From Desulfitobacterium_A sp035539115 (lineage in GTDB: Bacteria; Bacillota; Desulfitobacteriia; Desulfitobacteriales; Desulfitobacteriaceae), in assembly GCF_035539115.1 (NCBI RefSeq), contig NZ_DATLJA010000029.1, forward strand, positions 62,001-126,000: a stretch of 64,000 nt of DNA. Reading direction: 5' to 3'. The position numbers and the translations under genes were made by a program. Below, one piece after another: positions 26,311 to 34,520 of the stretch; positions within the stretch are counted from its first letter, which is position 1, and every line of letters starts with the position of its first letter. Below the pieces are notes generated by a model. It made no database searches, had not been told where the DNA came from, and worked only from the letters and a program-made list of their open reading frames with translations.

Positions 26311-28899
26311 ATGGCTTTTGATACCAACCGTTTTACTCAAAAATCCCAAGAAGCAATAATTAACTCCCAGAACATAGCAGAACACAACGGTAATAGCGAA
26401 GTTGAGCCAGAGCATCTTCTGCTTGCTTTATTGGAACAAGAAGATGGAGTCGTACCCCAAGTCCTCACGAAACTCAACCTTGCGGTCGGAGCTTTGCAAC
26501 AAAAAACCCGTGAGGCTATCAACAACTTTCCTCGGATGAGTGGAGGGAATGTGCAACTCACGATATCGTCTCGTTTAAGAACCGTCCTCGTCTCAGCCCA
26601 TGATGAAATGGAAACCTTTAATGATGAGTACGTCAGTACTGAACATCTTTTACTGGCCCTTCTGAGTCGAGCGGGTGGTACAGTTGAGCAGATTCTGAAG
26701 CAAGCTGGTCTCAACCGAGAAAAACTCCTCCAAGCCCTCCGCGAAGTTCGTGGCAGTCAACGTGTAACCAGTCAAAATCCGGAAAACACTTACCGTGCCC
26801 TGGAGCAATACGGACGTGATCTGGTGGAACAAGCCCGCAGGGGTAAGCTCGATCCTGTGATCGGACGGGATGAAGAAATTCGTCGGGTGATTCAGATTCT
26901 TTCGCGTCGAACGAAAAACAATCCAGTTCTTATTGGCGAACCTGGTGTCGGCAAAACCGCAATTGTTGAAGGTCTTGCCCAGCGTATTGTGCGGGGAGAC
27001 GTTCCCGAAACAGTGAAAGATAAGAAGCTTATTGCTCTAGATATGGGCTCACTAATTGCCGGAGCCAAATACCGAGGGGAATTTGAGGAACGTCTTAAAG
27101 CCGTACTCAAGGAAATTCAGGATCGCGATGATGTTATTCTCTTCATTGATGAATTACACACCGTGGTCGGCGCTGGTGCTGCTGAAGGAGCGATGGATGC
27201 CAGTAATATGCTTAAACCAATGCTGGCCCGTGGCGAACTTCGCCTGGTCGGAGCCACGACACTGGATGAGTATCGCAAGTATATCGAAAAAGATGCTGCT
27301 TTAGAACGCCGTTTTCAACCTGTCATTGTCGATGCGCCCAGTGTCGAAGATACAATATCCATCCTCCGCGGTCTGAAAGAACGCTATGAAAGGCACCATG
27401 GTGTACGCATCACAGATGGGGCGGTCATCGCCGCTGCGGTTCTCTCTGACCGTTATATCAGTGATCGTTTTCTCCCGGATAAGGCCATTGATCTAATCGA
27501 CGAATCTGCTGCCCGCTTGCGGATGGAAATAACGAGTGACCCTTTCGAGCTGGATCAAATTAAACGCCGAGCTCTGCAGTTGGAAATTGAGCGTGAAGCC
27601 CTGAAAAAGGAAAAAGATGAGGCGAGTAAGGAACGGCTTGCTAAAATTGAAGAAGAGTTAGCCAACCTGAAAGAAGAAAAAAATGCACTTGAAGCCCAAC
27701 TTCAAGGTGAACGGGAAGTTTTAACCCAAATTAAACAACATAAGGACGAACTTGATCAAGCACGCACCAACATGGAACAGGCCCAACAAGTCTATGATTA
27801 CAATAAAGCAGCAGAGCTTCAATATGGTGTTATCCCTCGTCTGGAAAAAGAGCTGAAGGAATTAGATGAGCAGTTAACCGGGCGTAAAAATTCTTTGCTT
27901 AAACAGGAAGTTGACGAACAAGATATCGCCGAAGTTGTGGCTAAATGGACGCACGTTCCTGTTACCAAACTTCTGGAAAGTGAAATGGATAAGCTCGTGC
28001 ACATGGAAGATCGACTTCATCAGCGTGTCATCGGACAGAGCGAGGCCGTCCGAGCTGTTTCTGACGCCGTTAGACGCGCACGTGCAGGCTTACAAGACCC
28101 TGACCGTCCTTTAGGATCATTTCTTTTTCTCGGACCAACCGGGGTCGGTAAAACTGAACTTGCGAAAGCTTTAGCTGAATTCCTTTTTGATGACGAACAA
28201 GCGATGATTCGGATTGATATGTCTGAGTATATGGAAAAGCATACAGTCTCACGTTTGATCGGTGCGCCTCCCGGTTACGTTGGGTATGAAGAAGGAGGGC
28301 AGCTGACTGAAGCAGTTCGTCGTAAACCTTACAGTGTTGTCTTATTCGATGAAATTGAAAAGGCTCACGGGGATGTCTTCAACGTTCTTCTGCAACTTCT
28401 CGACGATGGTCGTTTAACCGATGGTCAAGGGCGAGTCGTCAATTTTAAGAATACGGTTGTCATTCTGACGAGCAATATCGCCAGCCCTGCAATCCAAGAA
28501 ATGACCCGTTCGGCCGCTTCGCAAGAAGAAATAAGAACACGAGTTTCGGAGGAACTCAAAAACTACTTCCGACCTGAGTTTCTTAATCGACTTGATGATA
28601 TTATTGTTTTCCACCCACTCAGTCTCGAGCATATTGGACAGATTGTCAAGATTCAACTTCAACAACTTTATGAGCGACTGGCTGTTCGCAAGTTAACGCT
28701 AGAGTTGAGTGAGAATGCTCTCCAGCAACTTGCTCAAGAAGGCTATGATCCTATCTATGGAGCACGGCCTCTGAAACGCGTGATTCAACAACGCCTTCAA
28801 AACCCTCTGGCGCTGAAAATCCTCCAAGGAGAATTCAAGGAAGGACAGTCTATCCAAGTGGATGTAAACGCTGAAGGTTTCACGTTTACCGCGAATTAA
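26311..28899 (+). CDS. clpB: ATP-dependent disaggregase ClpB
   Basis: An 862-residue AAA+ chaperone that extracts proteins from aggregates with DnaK/DnaJ. The N-domain (two Clp repeats) covers about residues 1-150; the first ATPase domain has GEPGVGKTAIVEGLA; the long coiled middle domain is rich in Glu and Lys (about 400-525); and the second ATPase domain has GPTGVGKTELAKALA, followed by the D2-small domain GARPLKRVIQQRLQNPLA. The middle domain distinguishes ClpB from ClpC, and no ClpP-binding tripeptide loop is seen. The ATG at 26311 fits family N-termini (MAFDTNRFT); an earlier in-frame ATG at 26290 adds seven unrelated residues. The ribosome site (AAAGGTTGTG) is weak. Confidence 0.95.
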   Translation: MAFDTNRFTQKSQEAIINSQNIAEHNGNSEVEPEHLLLALLEQEDGVVPQVLTKLNLAVGALQQKTREAINNFPRMSGGNVQLTISSRLRTVLVSAHDEMETFNDEYVSTEHLLLALLSRAGGTVEQILKQAGLNREKLLQALREVRGSQRVTSQNPENTYRALEQYGRDLVEQARRGKLDPVIGRDEEIRRVIQILSRRTKNNPVLIGEPGVGKTAIVEGLAQRIVRGDVPETVKDKKLIALDMGSLIAGAKYRGEFEERLKAVLKEIQDRDDVILFIDELHTVVGAGAAEGAMDASNMLKPMLARGELRLVGATTLDEYRKYIEKDAALERRFQPVIVDAPSVEDTISILRGLKERYERHHGVRITDGAVIAAAVLSDRYISDRFLPDKAIDLIDESAARLRMEITSDPFELDQIKRRALQLEIEREALKKEKDEASKERLAKIEEELANLKEEKNALEAQLQGEREVLTQIKQHKDELDQARTNMEQAQQVYDYNKAAELQYGVIPRLEKELKELDEQLTGRKNSLLKQEVDEQDIAEVVAKWTHVPVTKLLESEMDKLVHMEDRLHQRVIGQSEAVRAVSDAVRRARAGLQDPDRPLGSFLFLGPTGVGKTELAKALAEFLFDDEQAMIRIDMSEYMEKHTVSRLIGAPPGYVGYEEGGQLTEAVRRKPYSVVLFDEIEKAHGDVFNVLLQLLDDGRLTDGQGRVVNFKNTVVILTSNIASPAIQEMTRSAASQEEIRTRVSEELKNYFRPEFLNRLDDIIVFHPLSLEHIGQIVKIQLQQLYERLAVRKLTLELSENALQQLAQEGYDPIYGARPLKRVIQQRLQNPLALKILQGEFKEGQSIQVDVNAEGFTFTAN

Positions 28900-28919
28900 G
28901 ATTAATTACTCGCCAAAAT

Positions 28920-28972
28920 AGGTAGTACTAAGACCGCATTATCTCTAAAATAATGCGGTCTTAGTATTACCT
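28920..28972 (+). terminator. Long hairpin after clpB
   Basis: AGGTAGTACTAAGACCGCAT and its complement form a 22-base stem with one G-U pair and a nine-base loop. No T run follows, so it may stabilise the 3' end as well as stop transcription. Confidence 0.6.
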
Positions 28973-29074
28973 CCGCAGTAAAGAAACTTGCAGTTGCTTG
29001 TTTCTCAGTATAAACTAATAATTGAAACTCTTTCTAGGATCAAATATCACTTGCTTAAGTGAGGAGTATGGTTT

Positions 29075-29233
29075 ATGCAGAGAAATAAATTTGAAATGCT
29101 CTTTTTTCTCCTTGTTATTATCTTTATCTTTTTCTCTAGCCACCTTAATCCAACAATTAACCTGACCATTACTGGAATCTTACTGGTCCTAATCTTTGTT
29201 TATCGCGCTCGCTCCAATAAAAATAAGAAATGA
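29075..29233 (+). CDS. Small membrane protein (52 aa)
   Basis: A 52-residue protein with two hydrophobic segments (FEMLFFLLVIIFIFFS and ITGILLVLIFVY) joined by a short polar loop (HLNPTINL) and a basic tail ARSNKNKK. GAGGAG stands ten bases before the ATG. It lies 15 bases upstream of the LpdD-like gene, whose possible first ATG overlaps its stop. No family is recognised; membrane insertion is a prediction from composition. Confidence 0.6.
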   Translation: MQRNKFEMLFFLLVIIFIFFSSHLNPTINLTITGILLVLIFVYRARSNKNKK

Positions 29234-29247
29234 AGAAAGGAACTAAG

Positions 29248-29673
29248 ATGCCCCAAACGCAAAGTTCCAAGCCTTTCCCGTCCTGGACTTTTCAATCTGG
29301 GACAGGACGCTTTTACCTGGCTCTAGAATTATGGGATACCGGGAACGGTCTTCAGGGGTTGCTGACTGGGGGTGAAAAACCTCATATTGGTGGCGTCGTG
29401 CTTGCGGTACCGCGTCCAAGCTTAAGCGGGGAAGGGTGGAGTGCTGATCTCTATCTCACGCCGGTACCAAACCATAAAGATATTGATTTCGCCAGTCCAC
29501 TCGCGGATTCCTTAGCCAGGTTAAGTCACTTTCCCGTCGTTATGACTGCAGGCGTTCATTCCGATTCTTTTACCCCAGAAGAAATCAAGCACCTTAAGAC
29601 GGATTTTACAATGCTGATGCAGCAGGCTCTACAAGAGCTTGAAGACTATTTCTCCTCAAATGCCAACAAATAA
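29248..29673 (+). CDS. LpdD-like protein (prenylated-flavin chaperone-like family)
   Basis: A 141-residue protein that resembles the small LpdD-type partner of UbiD-family decarboxylases: TGRFYLALELWDTGNGLQGLLTGG is followed by GGVVLAVPRPSL, HKDIDFASPLADSLA and VVMTAGVHSDSFTPEEI. The family is thought to assist handling or loading of prenylated FMN into the decarboxylase. The gene directly precedes a ubiD-type gene, which supports this. ATG 29248 has AAAGGA seven bases upstream; the ATG at 29230 overlaps the preceding stop. The family assignment is from memory of its motifs and is moderately sure. Confidence 0.7.
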   Translation: MPQTQSSKPFPSWTFQSGTGRFYLALELWDTGNGLQGLLTGGEKPHIGGVVLAVPRPSLSGEGWSADLYLTPVPNHKDIDFASPLADSLARLSHFPVVMTAGVHSDSFTPEEIKHLKTDFTMLMQQALQELEDYFSSNANK

Positions 29674-29771
29674 AGAAAACTTGGCTTGCGCCAAGCCTCT
29701 GGCCTAGGCGGAAGCCTTAGTTGCACTTATGCTATCTGCCCAAAACTTATACTTCCTGTTAGTAAAATAAA
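29670..29771 (-). repeat. Dispersed structured repeat, copy A (inverted orientation)
   Basis: The minus strand of this stretch is nearly the same as 59654-59757: both run CTAACAG, AAGTATAA, GCAGATAGCATAAGTGCAAC, AGGCTTCCGCCTA, CCAGAGGCTTGGC, GCAAGCCAAGTTTTCTTTA, with about six differences. It ends in a CTTGGC GCAA GCCAAG tetraloop hairpin. It starts directly at the stop of the LpdD-like gene. Confidence 0.8.
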
Positions 29772-29794
29772 GACTGTGAGGTTACATAACGCCG

Positions 29795-31561
29795 ATGCAT
29801 GCAAATTTACGCAGTTTTCTGGATACCTTACGCCAGGAAAAACAACTAATCGAGATCGAAACTGAAGTTGACCCTTATTTAGAGCTTGCTGAAATTCACC
29901 GTCGAGTTATTGAAGAGGAAGGACCTGCTCTCTTTTTTAAAAAGGTCAAGGGTAGCCCTTTTCCTGTCGTGACGAACCTTTTCGGTACTCGGCACAGGGT
30001 TGACTTAGCCGTTGGCCCTAAACCCGAAGCAACGGTGAATCGAGCTGTTCAGGCTTTAAATCGTTTAATGCCCCCAAAAGTTCAAACGCTCTGGCAAGAA
30101 AAGGATTGGATTTTACCGTTAGCTAAAATAGGGATGACCAAAGTACTACCTTCACGTGCACCTCTCCTAGAGGTGCAGGAGAAGGATGTGAACCTTAATA
30201 AGCTTCCGGTTCTGACCAGTTGGCCGAAGGATGGTGGTCCTTTTGTAACCTTACCCCTTGTCTACACCGAGCATCCTATAACGCATGAACATAATTTAGG
30301 GATGTATCGTATTCAAATTCATGGGCCTCAGCAAACAGGAATACACTGGCAGATCCATAAGGGCGGCGGCTTTCATTATTACGAAGCGGAACAATTGGGA
30401 CGAGATCTTCCGACCACGTTATTCTTAGGGGGACCACCCGCTTTGATTTTATCTGCAGTTGCCCCTCTTCCAGAAATGCTGCCTGAGCTTTTGCTGACAT
30501 CTTTTATGATGGGGGAAAAACTTTCTCAAGTTCAAGTCCCTAATCATCCTCATCCGTTAATTTCCGAGGCAGAGTTTGCTTTTTGTGGCACAGTCCCAGC
30601 GCACCTACGTAAACCTGAGGGACCTTTCGGTGATCACTACGGGTATTATTCCTTGCAGCATGATTTTCCGGTTTTTAATATCCATACCATGTATCACCGT
30701 AAAGATGCGATCTATCCAGCCACCATTGTCGGTAAGCCCCGTCAAGAGGATTATTTCATTGGAGAATACTTTCAAGACCTCTTATCTCCAATGTATCCCT
30801 TAGTCATGCCAGGGGTTAAATCCTTGTGGGATTATGCTGAAACAGGATTTCACTCCTTGGCAGCAGCTGTTGTTCGGGAAAGTTATCACCGTGAAGCTTT
30901 AGGCCATGCCTTCCGGATCTTAGGGGAGGGTCTACTGACCTTAACTAAATTTTTGATTCTTACCGATATACCGGTAGATCTCCGGAATTTCCCTCAACTG
31001 CTTGAGACTGTTCTTAAACGTTTTGAACCGGAAAACGATCTCTTGATTATCCCCGAAACTTCAATGGATACGCTCGACTATACTGGACGCAAGTTAAATC
31101 ATGGGAGTAAGGCCATTATGCTGGGATTAGGTGAGCCAAAGCGAGACCTACCTGCCGCTTATACCGAGGAACTTCCCTTCGGTACGATTCGTGCTCAAGC
31201 CTTCTGTCCAGGTTGCCTAATGCTTAGTGGTCCTGGATTTACGGATAATCAGCAGTGGGCTGAAGAAATTCTTCAACATGAAAGTGCTGAGAACTTAAAA
31301 GAATGGCCTCTGATTGTTTTACTTGATGATCTCAATTTGGCTTCTAGCTCTTCCGGATTTCTATGGCAAGTCTTTACGCGTTTCGACCCAGCTCATGATA
31401 TTTATGCTCGGACTGAACTCAATCATCATCGAGTGACTTATCATGGTCCCATTTTAATCGACGCTCGGATGAAACCCGACTACCCAGGTGAAGTTATTCC
31501 AGCCCAAGAAACAGTAGACCTCGTCAATCGGCGTTGGCAAGAATATAATATTAAGTGGTAA
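29795..31561 (+). CDS. UbiD-family (de)carboxylase
   Basis: A 588-residue enzyme of the UbiD family, which uses prenylated FMN to decarboxylate aromatic or unsaturated acids reversibly. Recognisable segments are RSFLDTLRQEKQLIEIETEV at the N-terminus, MYRIQIHGPQQTGIHWQIHKGG with the E/R-type active-site region, EAEFAFCGTVPAHLRKPEGP FGDHYGYY, and the C-terminal IDARMKPDYPG. Length is above the ~490 of E. coli UbiD, as in many anaerobic homologues. The immediate upstream LpdD-like gene supports a prenyl-FMN enzyme. The ribosome site before ATG 29795 is weak. Substrate unknown: quinone synthesis or an aromatic acid are both possible. Confidence 0.88.
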   Translation: MHANLRSFLDTLRQEKQLIEIETEVDPYLELAEIHRRVIEEEGPALFFKKVKGSPFPVVTNLFGTRHRVDLAVGPKPEATVNRAVQALNRLMPPKVQTLWQEKDWILPLAKIGMTKVLPSRAPLLEVQEKDVNLNKLPVLTSWPKDGGPFVTLPLVYTEHPITHEHNLGMYRIQIHGPQQTGIHWQIHKGGGFHYYEAEQLGRDLPTTLFLGGPPALILSAVAPLPEMLPELLLTSFMMGEKLSQVQVPNHPHPLISEAEFAFCGTVPAHLRKPEGPFGDHYGYYSLQHDFPVFNIHTMYHRKDAIYPATIVGKPRQEDYFIGEYFQDLLSPMYPLVMPGVKSLWDYAETGFHSLAAAVVRESYHREALGHAFRILGEGLLTLTKFLILTDIPVDLRNFPQLLETVLKRFEPENDLLIIPETSMDTLDYTGRKLNHGSKAIMLGLGEPKRDLPAAYTEELPFGTIRAQAFCPGCLMLSGPGFTDNQQWAEEILQHESAENLKEWPLIVLLDDLNLASSSSGFLWQVFTRFDPAHDIYARTELNHHRVTYHGPILIDARMKPDYPGEVIPAQETVDLVNRRWQEYNIKW

Positions 31562-31569
31562 AGACAACT

Positions 31570-31600
31570 AAGGCTTAGCAGAAATTTGCCAAGCCTTTTG
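31570..31600 (+). terminator. Weak terminator after the ubiD-type gene
   Basis: AAGGCTT-AGC and GCC-AAGCCTTTTG can pair around a seven-base loop; the T run is short. Confidence 0.45.
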
Positions 31601-31626
31601 TCCAGTTAAGATAGGGGAGAGGAACA

Positions 31627-32010
31627 ATGTGGTCTTATCTTATTACTGTCAACAGCGATATCGAAGCTGATATTATCAATGGACTTCTTGAGGAAGCCCA
31701 AATACAGATCCAAAAAAAATACCCAGGTTCCGGCAATTTAAGGGCTTCTTACGGAATCATCAATGGGGTCGAACTCTGGGTTCCTAGCGAAGATTTGGAG
31801 GAGGCTCGAGAATTACTTACAACACTTCCCCAAGACTCAGAGAGTAGCTTCGAAAGTTCGACCGATTTCTCCGAAGAGTTCAAACCCGAACTTTATCCTC
31901 CTGATTTAGACGAGCTAAGCCCTAAAGGGCTTTTTGCTAAACCCGCCTCAATAAGCTTCATACTAATCATATTGATCCTTCTTTATTGGCTAATTAAGGG
32001 ATTTGATTAA
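31627..32010 (+). CDS. DUF2007-like protein with C-terminal membrane segment
   Basis: A 127-residue protein. Residues 1-70 resemble the DUF2007/signal-transducing PII-like fold: SYLITVNSDIEADIINGLLEEA, then a variable loop, and VELWVPSEDLEEARELL. An acidic linker follows, and one hydrophobic C-terminal segment (SISFILIILILLYWLI) would anchor it in the membrane. GGGAGAGG lies before the ATG. The domain is common in Firmicutes and its function is unknown. Confidence 0.75.
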   Translation: MWSYLITVNSDIEADIINGLLEEAQIQIQKKYPGSGNLRASYGIINGVELWVPSEDLEEARELLTTLPQDSESSFESSTDFSEEFKPELYPPDLDELSPKGLFAKPASISFILIILILLYWLIKGFD

Positions 32011-32020
32011 TATTACTTTT

Positions 32021-32521
32021 TTAAAACTTCAAGGTCAGGCGAAGAACTTCAAGTTGAGCGGAGGCCTTTTCCATCCGTTGCCCCAACTCTTCTTTTTCTA
32101 GAGTAAGTTCTGAAACTCGTTCCTCTAAACGCATCAGGGATTCCTGAGCATGTACCTCTTCTTCCTTGAGTTCAGCTACCCTTTGTTCAGCTCGTTGTGT
32201 GGTCTCACTAAAAATAGTTTCCGCCTCAGTTTTAGCGTTTTCTAAAAGCAACTGAGCATCTTGTTCAGCATTTTCTTTAACTTGACTGGCCACGCGTTGG
32301 GTACTGAGTAAGGCATCTCGCAGGTCTCTATCCACTTCTTCATAAGACTTTAAACGATTTCCCCATTCTTTATTTTGTTCGCGCAAACTATTGATTTGTA
32401 AGCGGAGTTCGCTATTGGCGGCATTGGCCTCAGATAAACTATGCTGAATTTCTGCATAAGCTTTATCCACTTCTTCAGGGTCATATCCACGCATAACTTT
32501 TTTAAAACTAAAGGATTCCAT
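32021..32521 (-). CDS. DivIVA-domain coiled-coil protein
   Basis: A 166-residue protein. The N-terminal FSFKKVMRGYDPEEVDKAYAEI is the DivIVA membrane-curvature or lipid-binding motif; the rest is predicted coiled coil rich in Glu, Gln and Ala. Length is close to that of typical DivIVA/GpsB-like proteins, but it lacks the usual N-terminal Phe-Arg loop at the very start. The ATG at 32521 is chosen; a GTG at 32530 lies too near the AAAGGG site. It is convergent with the DUF2007-like gene. A role at poles or septa is inferred from the family. Confidence 0.85.
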   Translation of the reverse strand: MESFSFKKVMRGYDPEEVDKAYAEIQHSLSEANAANSELRLQINSLREQNKEWGNRLKSYEEVDRDLRDALLSTQRVASQVKENAEQDAQLLLENAKTEAETIFSETTQRAEQRVAELKEEEVHAQESLMRLEERVSELTLEKEELGQRMEKASAQLEVLRLTLKF

Positions 32522-32720
32522 TAATTTCACCAGCCCTTTAACAAATTTCTTAAAACAAGATTAATATTCTTTTAATTTTTTATATTTCCTTTATTATTTT
32601 ATCATGTTCGACTTTTTCAGGATAGCATAAAATTTTGCGACTAAAACTTTGTATGCATAAATTAAAGTGCATCTACACACCCTGTATATGAAGTTTAAAC
32701 CTTAAAAGGGGGATAGGGCA

Positions 32721-32930
32721 ATGCAATATAATGAAGCGGAACTGAAAACTATCTTAGATGAAGGAATGGTGACACGTAGCCTAATTGAAACTGAGACCGC
32801 CATGAAAAAATGCCATCTTTACAACGAAATGGCTACCGATCCTGCGATCAAATCTTTTTTCAAAGAACAAGCTAAGGGGCTTGAAGATGTCATGAATATC
32901 TTCAAAAATAGTATGGCTGATTTGAAATAA
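32721..32930 (+). CDS. CotF-like small helical protein, first of a pair
   Basis: A 69-residue helical protein (MQYNEAELKTILDEGMVTRS at the start; AMKKCHLYNEMATDPAIKSFFKE in the middle). The pattern resembles the N-terminal half of spore coat protein CotF or other ferritin-like helical bundles. GGGGGATAGGG lies before ATG. A partner gene follows after 22 bases. The coat assignment is moderately supported. Confidence 0.68.
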   Translation: MQYNEAELKTILDEGMVTRSLIETETAMKKCHLYNEMATDPAIKSFFKEQAKGLEDVMNIFKNSMADLK

Positions 32931-32952
32931 GGGCTGGAAAGGAGAGAATGGT

Positions 32953-33150
32953 ATGAATATGTTTACTGATCTTGATATGCTCTACGATTATGAAAAAGAT
33001 GCTGCCAGTGCTGCAACAGGGTATATGACTTTAGCAACACGCGCCCATCATAACGAACTGAGAGACAACTATCTACGGTTAGCCAATGAAGCAACAAATG
33101 CTCATTCAAAAGTTAGTAAATTGATTACGAAAGCTGGGGGCATCGCTTAA
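32953..33150 (+). CDS. CotF-like small helical protein, second of a pair
   Basis: A 65-residue helical protein (DLDMLYDYEKDAASAATGYM and THAHxEL-like ARAHHNELRDNYLRLANEA) that resembles the C-terminal half of CotF-type coat proteins. It follows the preceding gene closely with GGAAAGGAGAG as its ribosome site. The two genes together match the size of one CotF protein. A strong bidirectional terminator follows. Confidence 0.68.
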   Translation: MNMFTDLDMLYDYEKDAASAATGYMTLATRAHHNELRDNYLRLANEATNAHSKVSKLITKAGGIA

Positions 33151-33183
33151 TTGTTTTCATTATCTTCCTAAAAAATACAAAAA

Positions 33184-33224
33184 GGGGAGAGCATCGAATC
33201 TTTAGTTTCGATGCTCTCCTTTTT
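33184..33224. terminator. Bidirectional terminator between CotF-like and SigH-like genes
   Basis: GGAGAGCATCGAA pairs perfectly with TTCGATGCTCTCC around an eight-base loop, with A/T runs on both sides, and separates convergent genes. Confidence 0.9.
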
Positions 33225-33256
33225 CGGTTAAGTTTCCTTACCGCCTTTAGCTGTCT

Positions 33257-33877
33257 TTAACTCACAGCTTGACGTGAACGGTAAGCTATCGTTTTACGAC
33301 GAATTCTCTGGATTGCGTTGTCTAAGGACTTAGTGCTCATACCAAACTGTTGCGTCACTTCGCACTGTTTCATCCCTACGACGAAATGATAGCGAAATAC
33401 GGTTAGCTCCAAGTTGGAAAATTCACGCGTCAATTCACGAATAAAGGATTGTGCTTCATCAACCGCTATGATTATGGACTCCGGATCCTCAATATTAGGA
33501 ATAATATTAAGGAAACTTTCATCCTGCTCCTCAGCCAGGGTATTATTCAGGGAGAAGGCCTTATTTAAATTAAGGTGTTTTTGCCGGTTATAGGCCCGTA
33601 AACTATCAATTAGCTTGCGTTTAATCACCATGCGTACAAAATGTAAGAAAGGAATCTCAGCATTCGGGTTATACGATATAATCGCTTTATAGATAGCAAT
33701 GCGTCCTTCTTGAAGCAAGTCTTCGTAATCTGCTCGCGGTAAAAAATACTTACAGGCAATCTTCCGAATCTCGGGCTCATAATACTCAATCAGCTGATTC
33801 ATCGCCAGCTGATCTCCAAAGCGCGCAGCTTCAAGCTTTTGATTATCCTGGCCCGTCTGTCCCTTTTGTGAAGCCAT
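33257..33877 (-). CDS. SigH-like sigma-70 family factor
   Basis: A 206-residue sigma factor. Region 2 is YEPEIRKIACKYFLPRADYEDLLQEGRIAIYKAI followed by FLHFVRMVIKRKLIDSLRAYNRQKHLNLNKAFSL, the pattern of sporulation sigma factor SigH (Spo0H); region 4 is NLELTVFRYHFVVGMKQCEVTQQFGMSTKSLDNAI. The usual SigH gene lies near rpmG-secE-nusG, so this may be a paralogue. The ATG at 33877 has AAGGAG nine bases upstream; an ATG at 33886 overlaps that site. A strong terminator ends directly before the ribosome site, so expression probably depends on readthrough of the rib operon or on a promoter inside ribH. Sigma family sure; SigH identity likely. Confidence 0.85.
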   Translation of the reverse strand: MASQKGQTGQDNQKLEAARFGDQLAMNQLIEYYEPEIRKIACKYFLPRADYEDLLQEGRIAIYKAIISYNPNAEIPFLHFVRMVIKRKLIDSLRAYNRQKHLNLNKAFSLNNTLAEEQDESFLNIIPNIEDPESIIIAVDEAQSFIRELTREFSNLELTVFRYHFVVGMKQCEVTQQFGMSTKSLDNAIQRIRRKTIAYRSRQAVS

Positions 33878-33895
33878 AACGCTCATCTCCTTGTT

Positions 33896-33951
33896 AAAAA
33901 AAATACCTTACCTTAAGAGTCTAAGAAACTAGCACTCTTTTGGCAAGGTAT
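33896..33951 (-). terminator. Intrinsic terminator/attenuator between ribH and the SigH-like gene
   Basis: On the minus strand ATACCTTGCCAAAAGAGT pairs with ACTCTTAAGGTAAGGTAT in 16 of 18 positions, followed by eight T residues. The T run ends three bases before the AAGGAG of the sigma gene. Confidence 0.85.
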
Positions 33952-34001
33952 CTTTTAGTGGAGATTTACTCTCATAATGTCATTTATTCCTGAATTTACC
34001 T

Positions 34002-34463
34002 TCAAAGTTGTTTCAGTACGTTTGCGGTTTCAATTGCGGTCACGGCAGCATCATAGCCTTTATTTCCGCCTTTAGTACCCGCGCGTTCAATCGCCTGTTC
34101 AATTGAGTCTGTCGTCAATACGCCAAAAATCACCGGCATATGAGTCGCCAAGCCGACGTTGGCAACGCCTTTACTGACTTCAGAGCTTACATACTCAAAA
34201 TGAGGGGTAGCTCCACGAATAACAGCCCCTAAACAAATCACAGCATCGTAACGCTTGCTTTCTGCTAGTCTTTGAGCAACTAATGGGAGTTCAAAGGCTC
34301 CTGGCACCCAAACGAGTTCTACATCTTCTTCTTCAGCTCCATGTCGGGTTAACGCATCTAACGCTCCACTAACAAGCTTACCCGTGATAAACTCGTTAAA
34401 GCGCGCAACGACAATACCAAATTTCAATCCTTTAGCCATCAAATTTCCTTCATAGGTTTTCAT
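34002..34463 (-). CDS. ribH: 6,7-dimethyl-8-ribityllumazine synthase
   Basis: The 153-residue enzyme that condenses 5-amino-6-ribitylaminouracil with 3,4-dihydroxy-2-butanone 4-phosphate. It forms a 60-mer or pentamer. Motifs VARFNEFITGKLVSGAL, WVPGAFELPLVAQRLA, GAVIRGATPHFEYVSSEVSKG and FGVLTTD are all present, with the catalytic His in HFEYV. Length equals the family norm. It is last of the four rib genes, 57 bases after ribBA. GGATGA precedes the ATG. Confidence 0.96.
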   Translation of the reverse strand: MKTYEGNLMAKGLKFGIVVARFNEFITGKLVSGALDALTRHGAEEEDVELVWVPGAFELPLVAQRLAESKRYDAVICLGAVIRGATPHFEYVSSEVSKGVANVGLATHMPVIFGVLTTDSIEQAIERAGTKGGNKGYDAAVTAIETANVLKQL

Positions 34464-34520
34464 GATTCAATCATCCTTCCACTCATAAACTCGTAAACTT
34501 CTAATCTTTAATTTGATAAT

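Noticed and set aside
33257..33877. Extracytoplasmic-function sigma factor
   Set aside because: Region 2 and the RQKHLNLN segment follow SigH, and there is no anti-sigma gene beside it.
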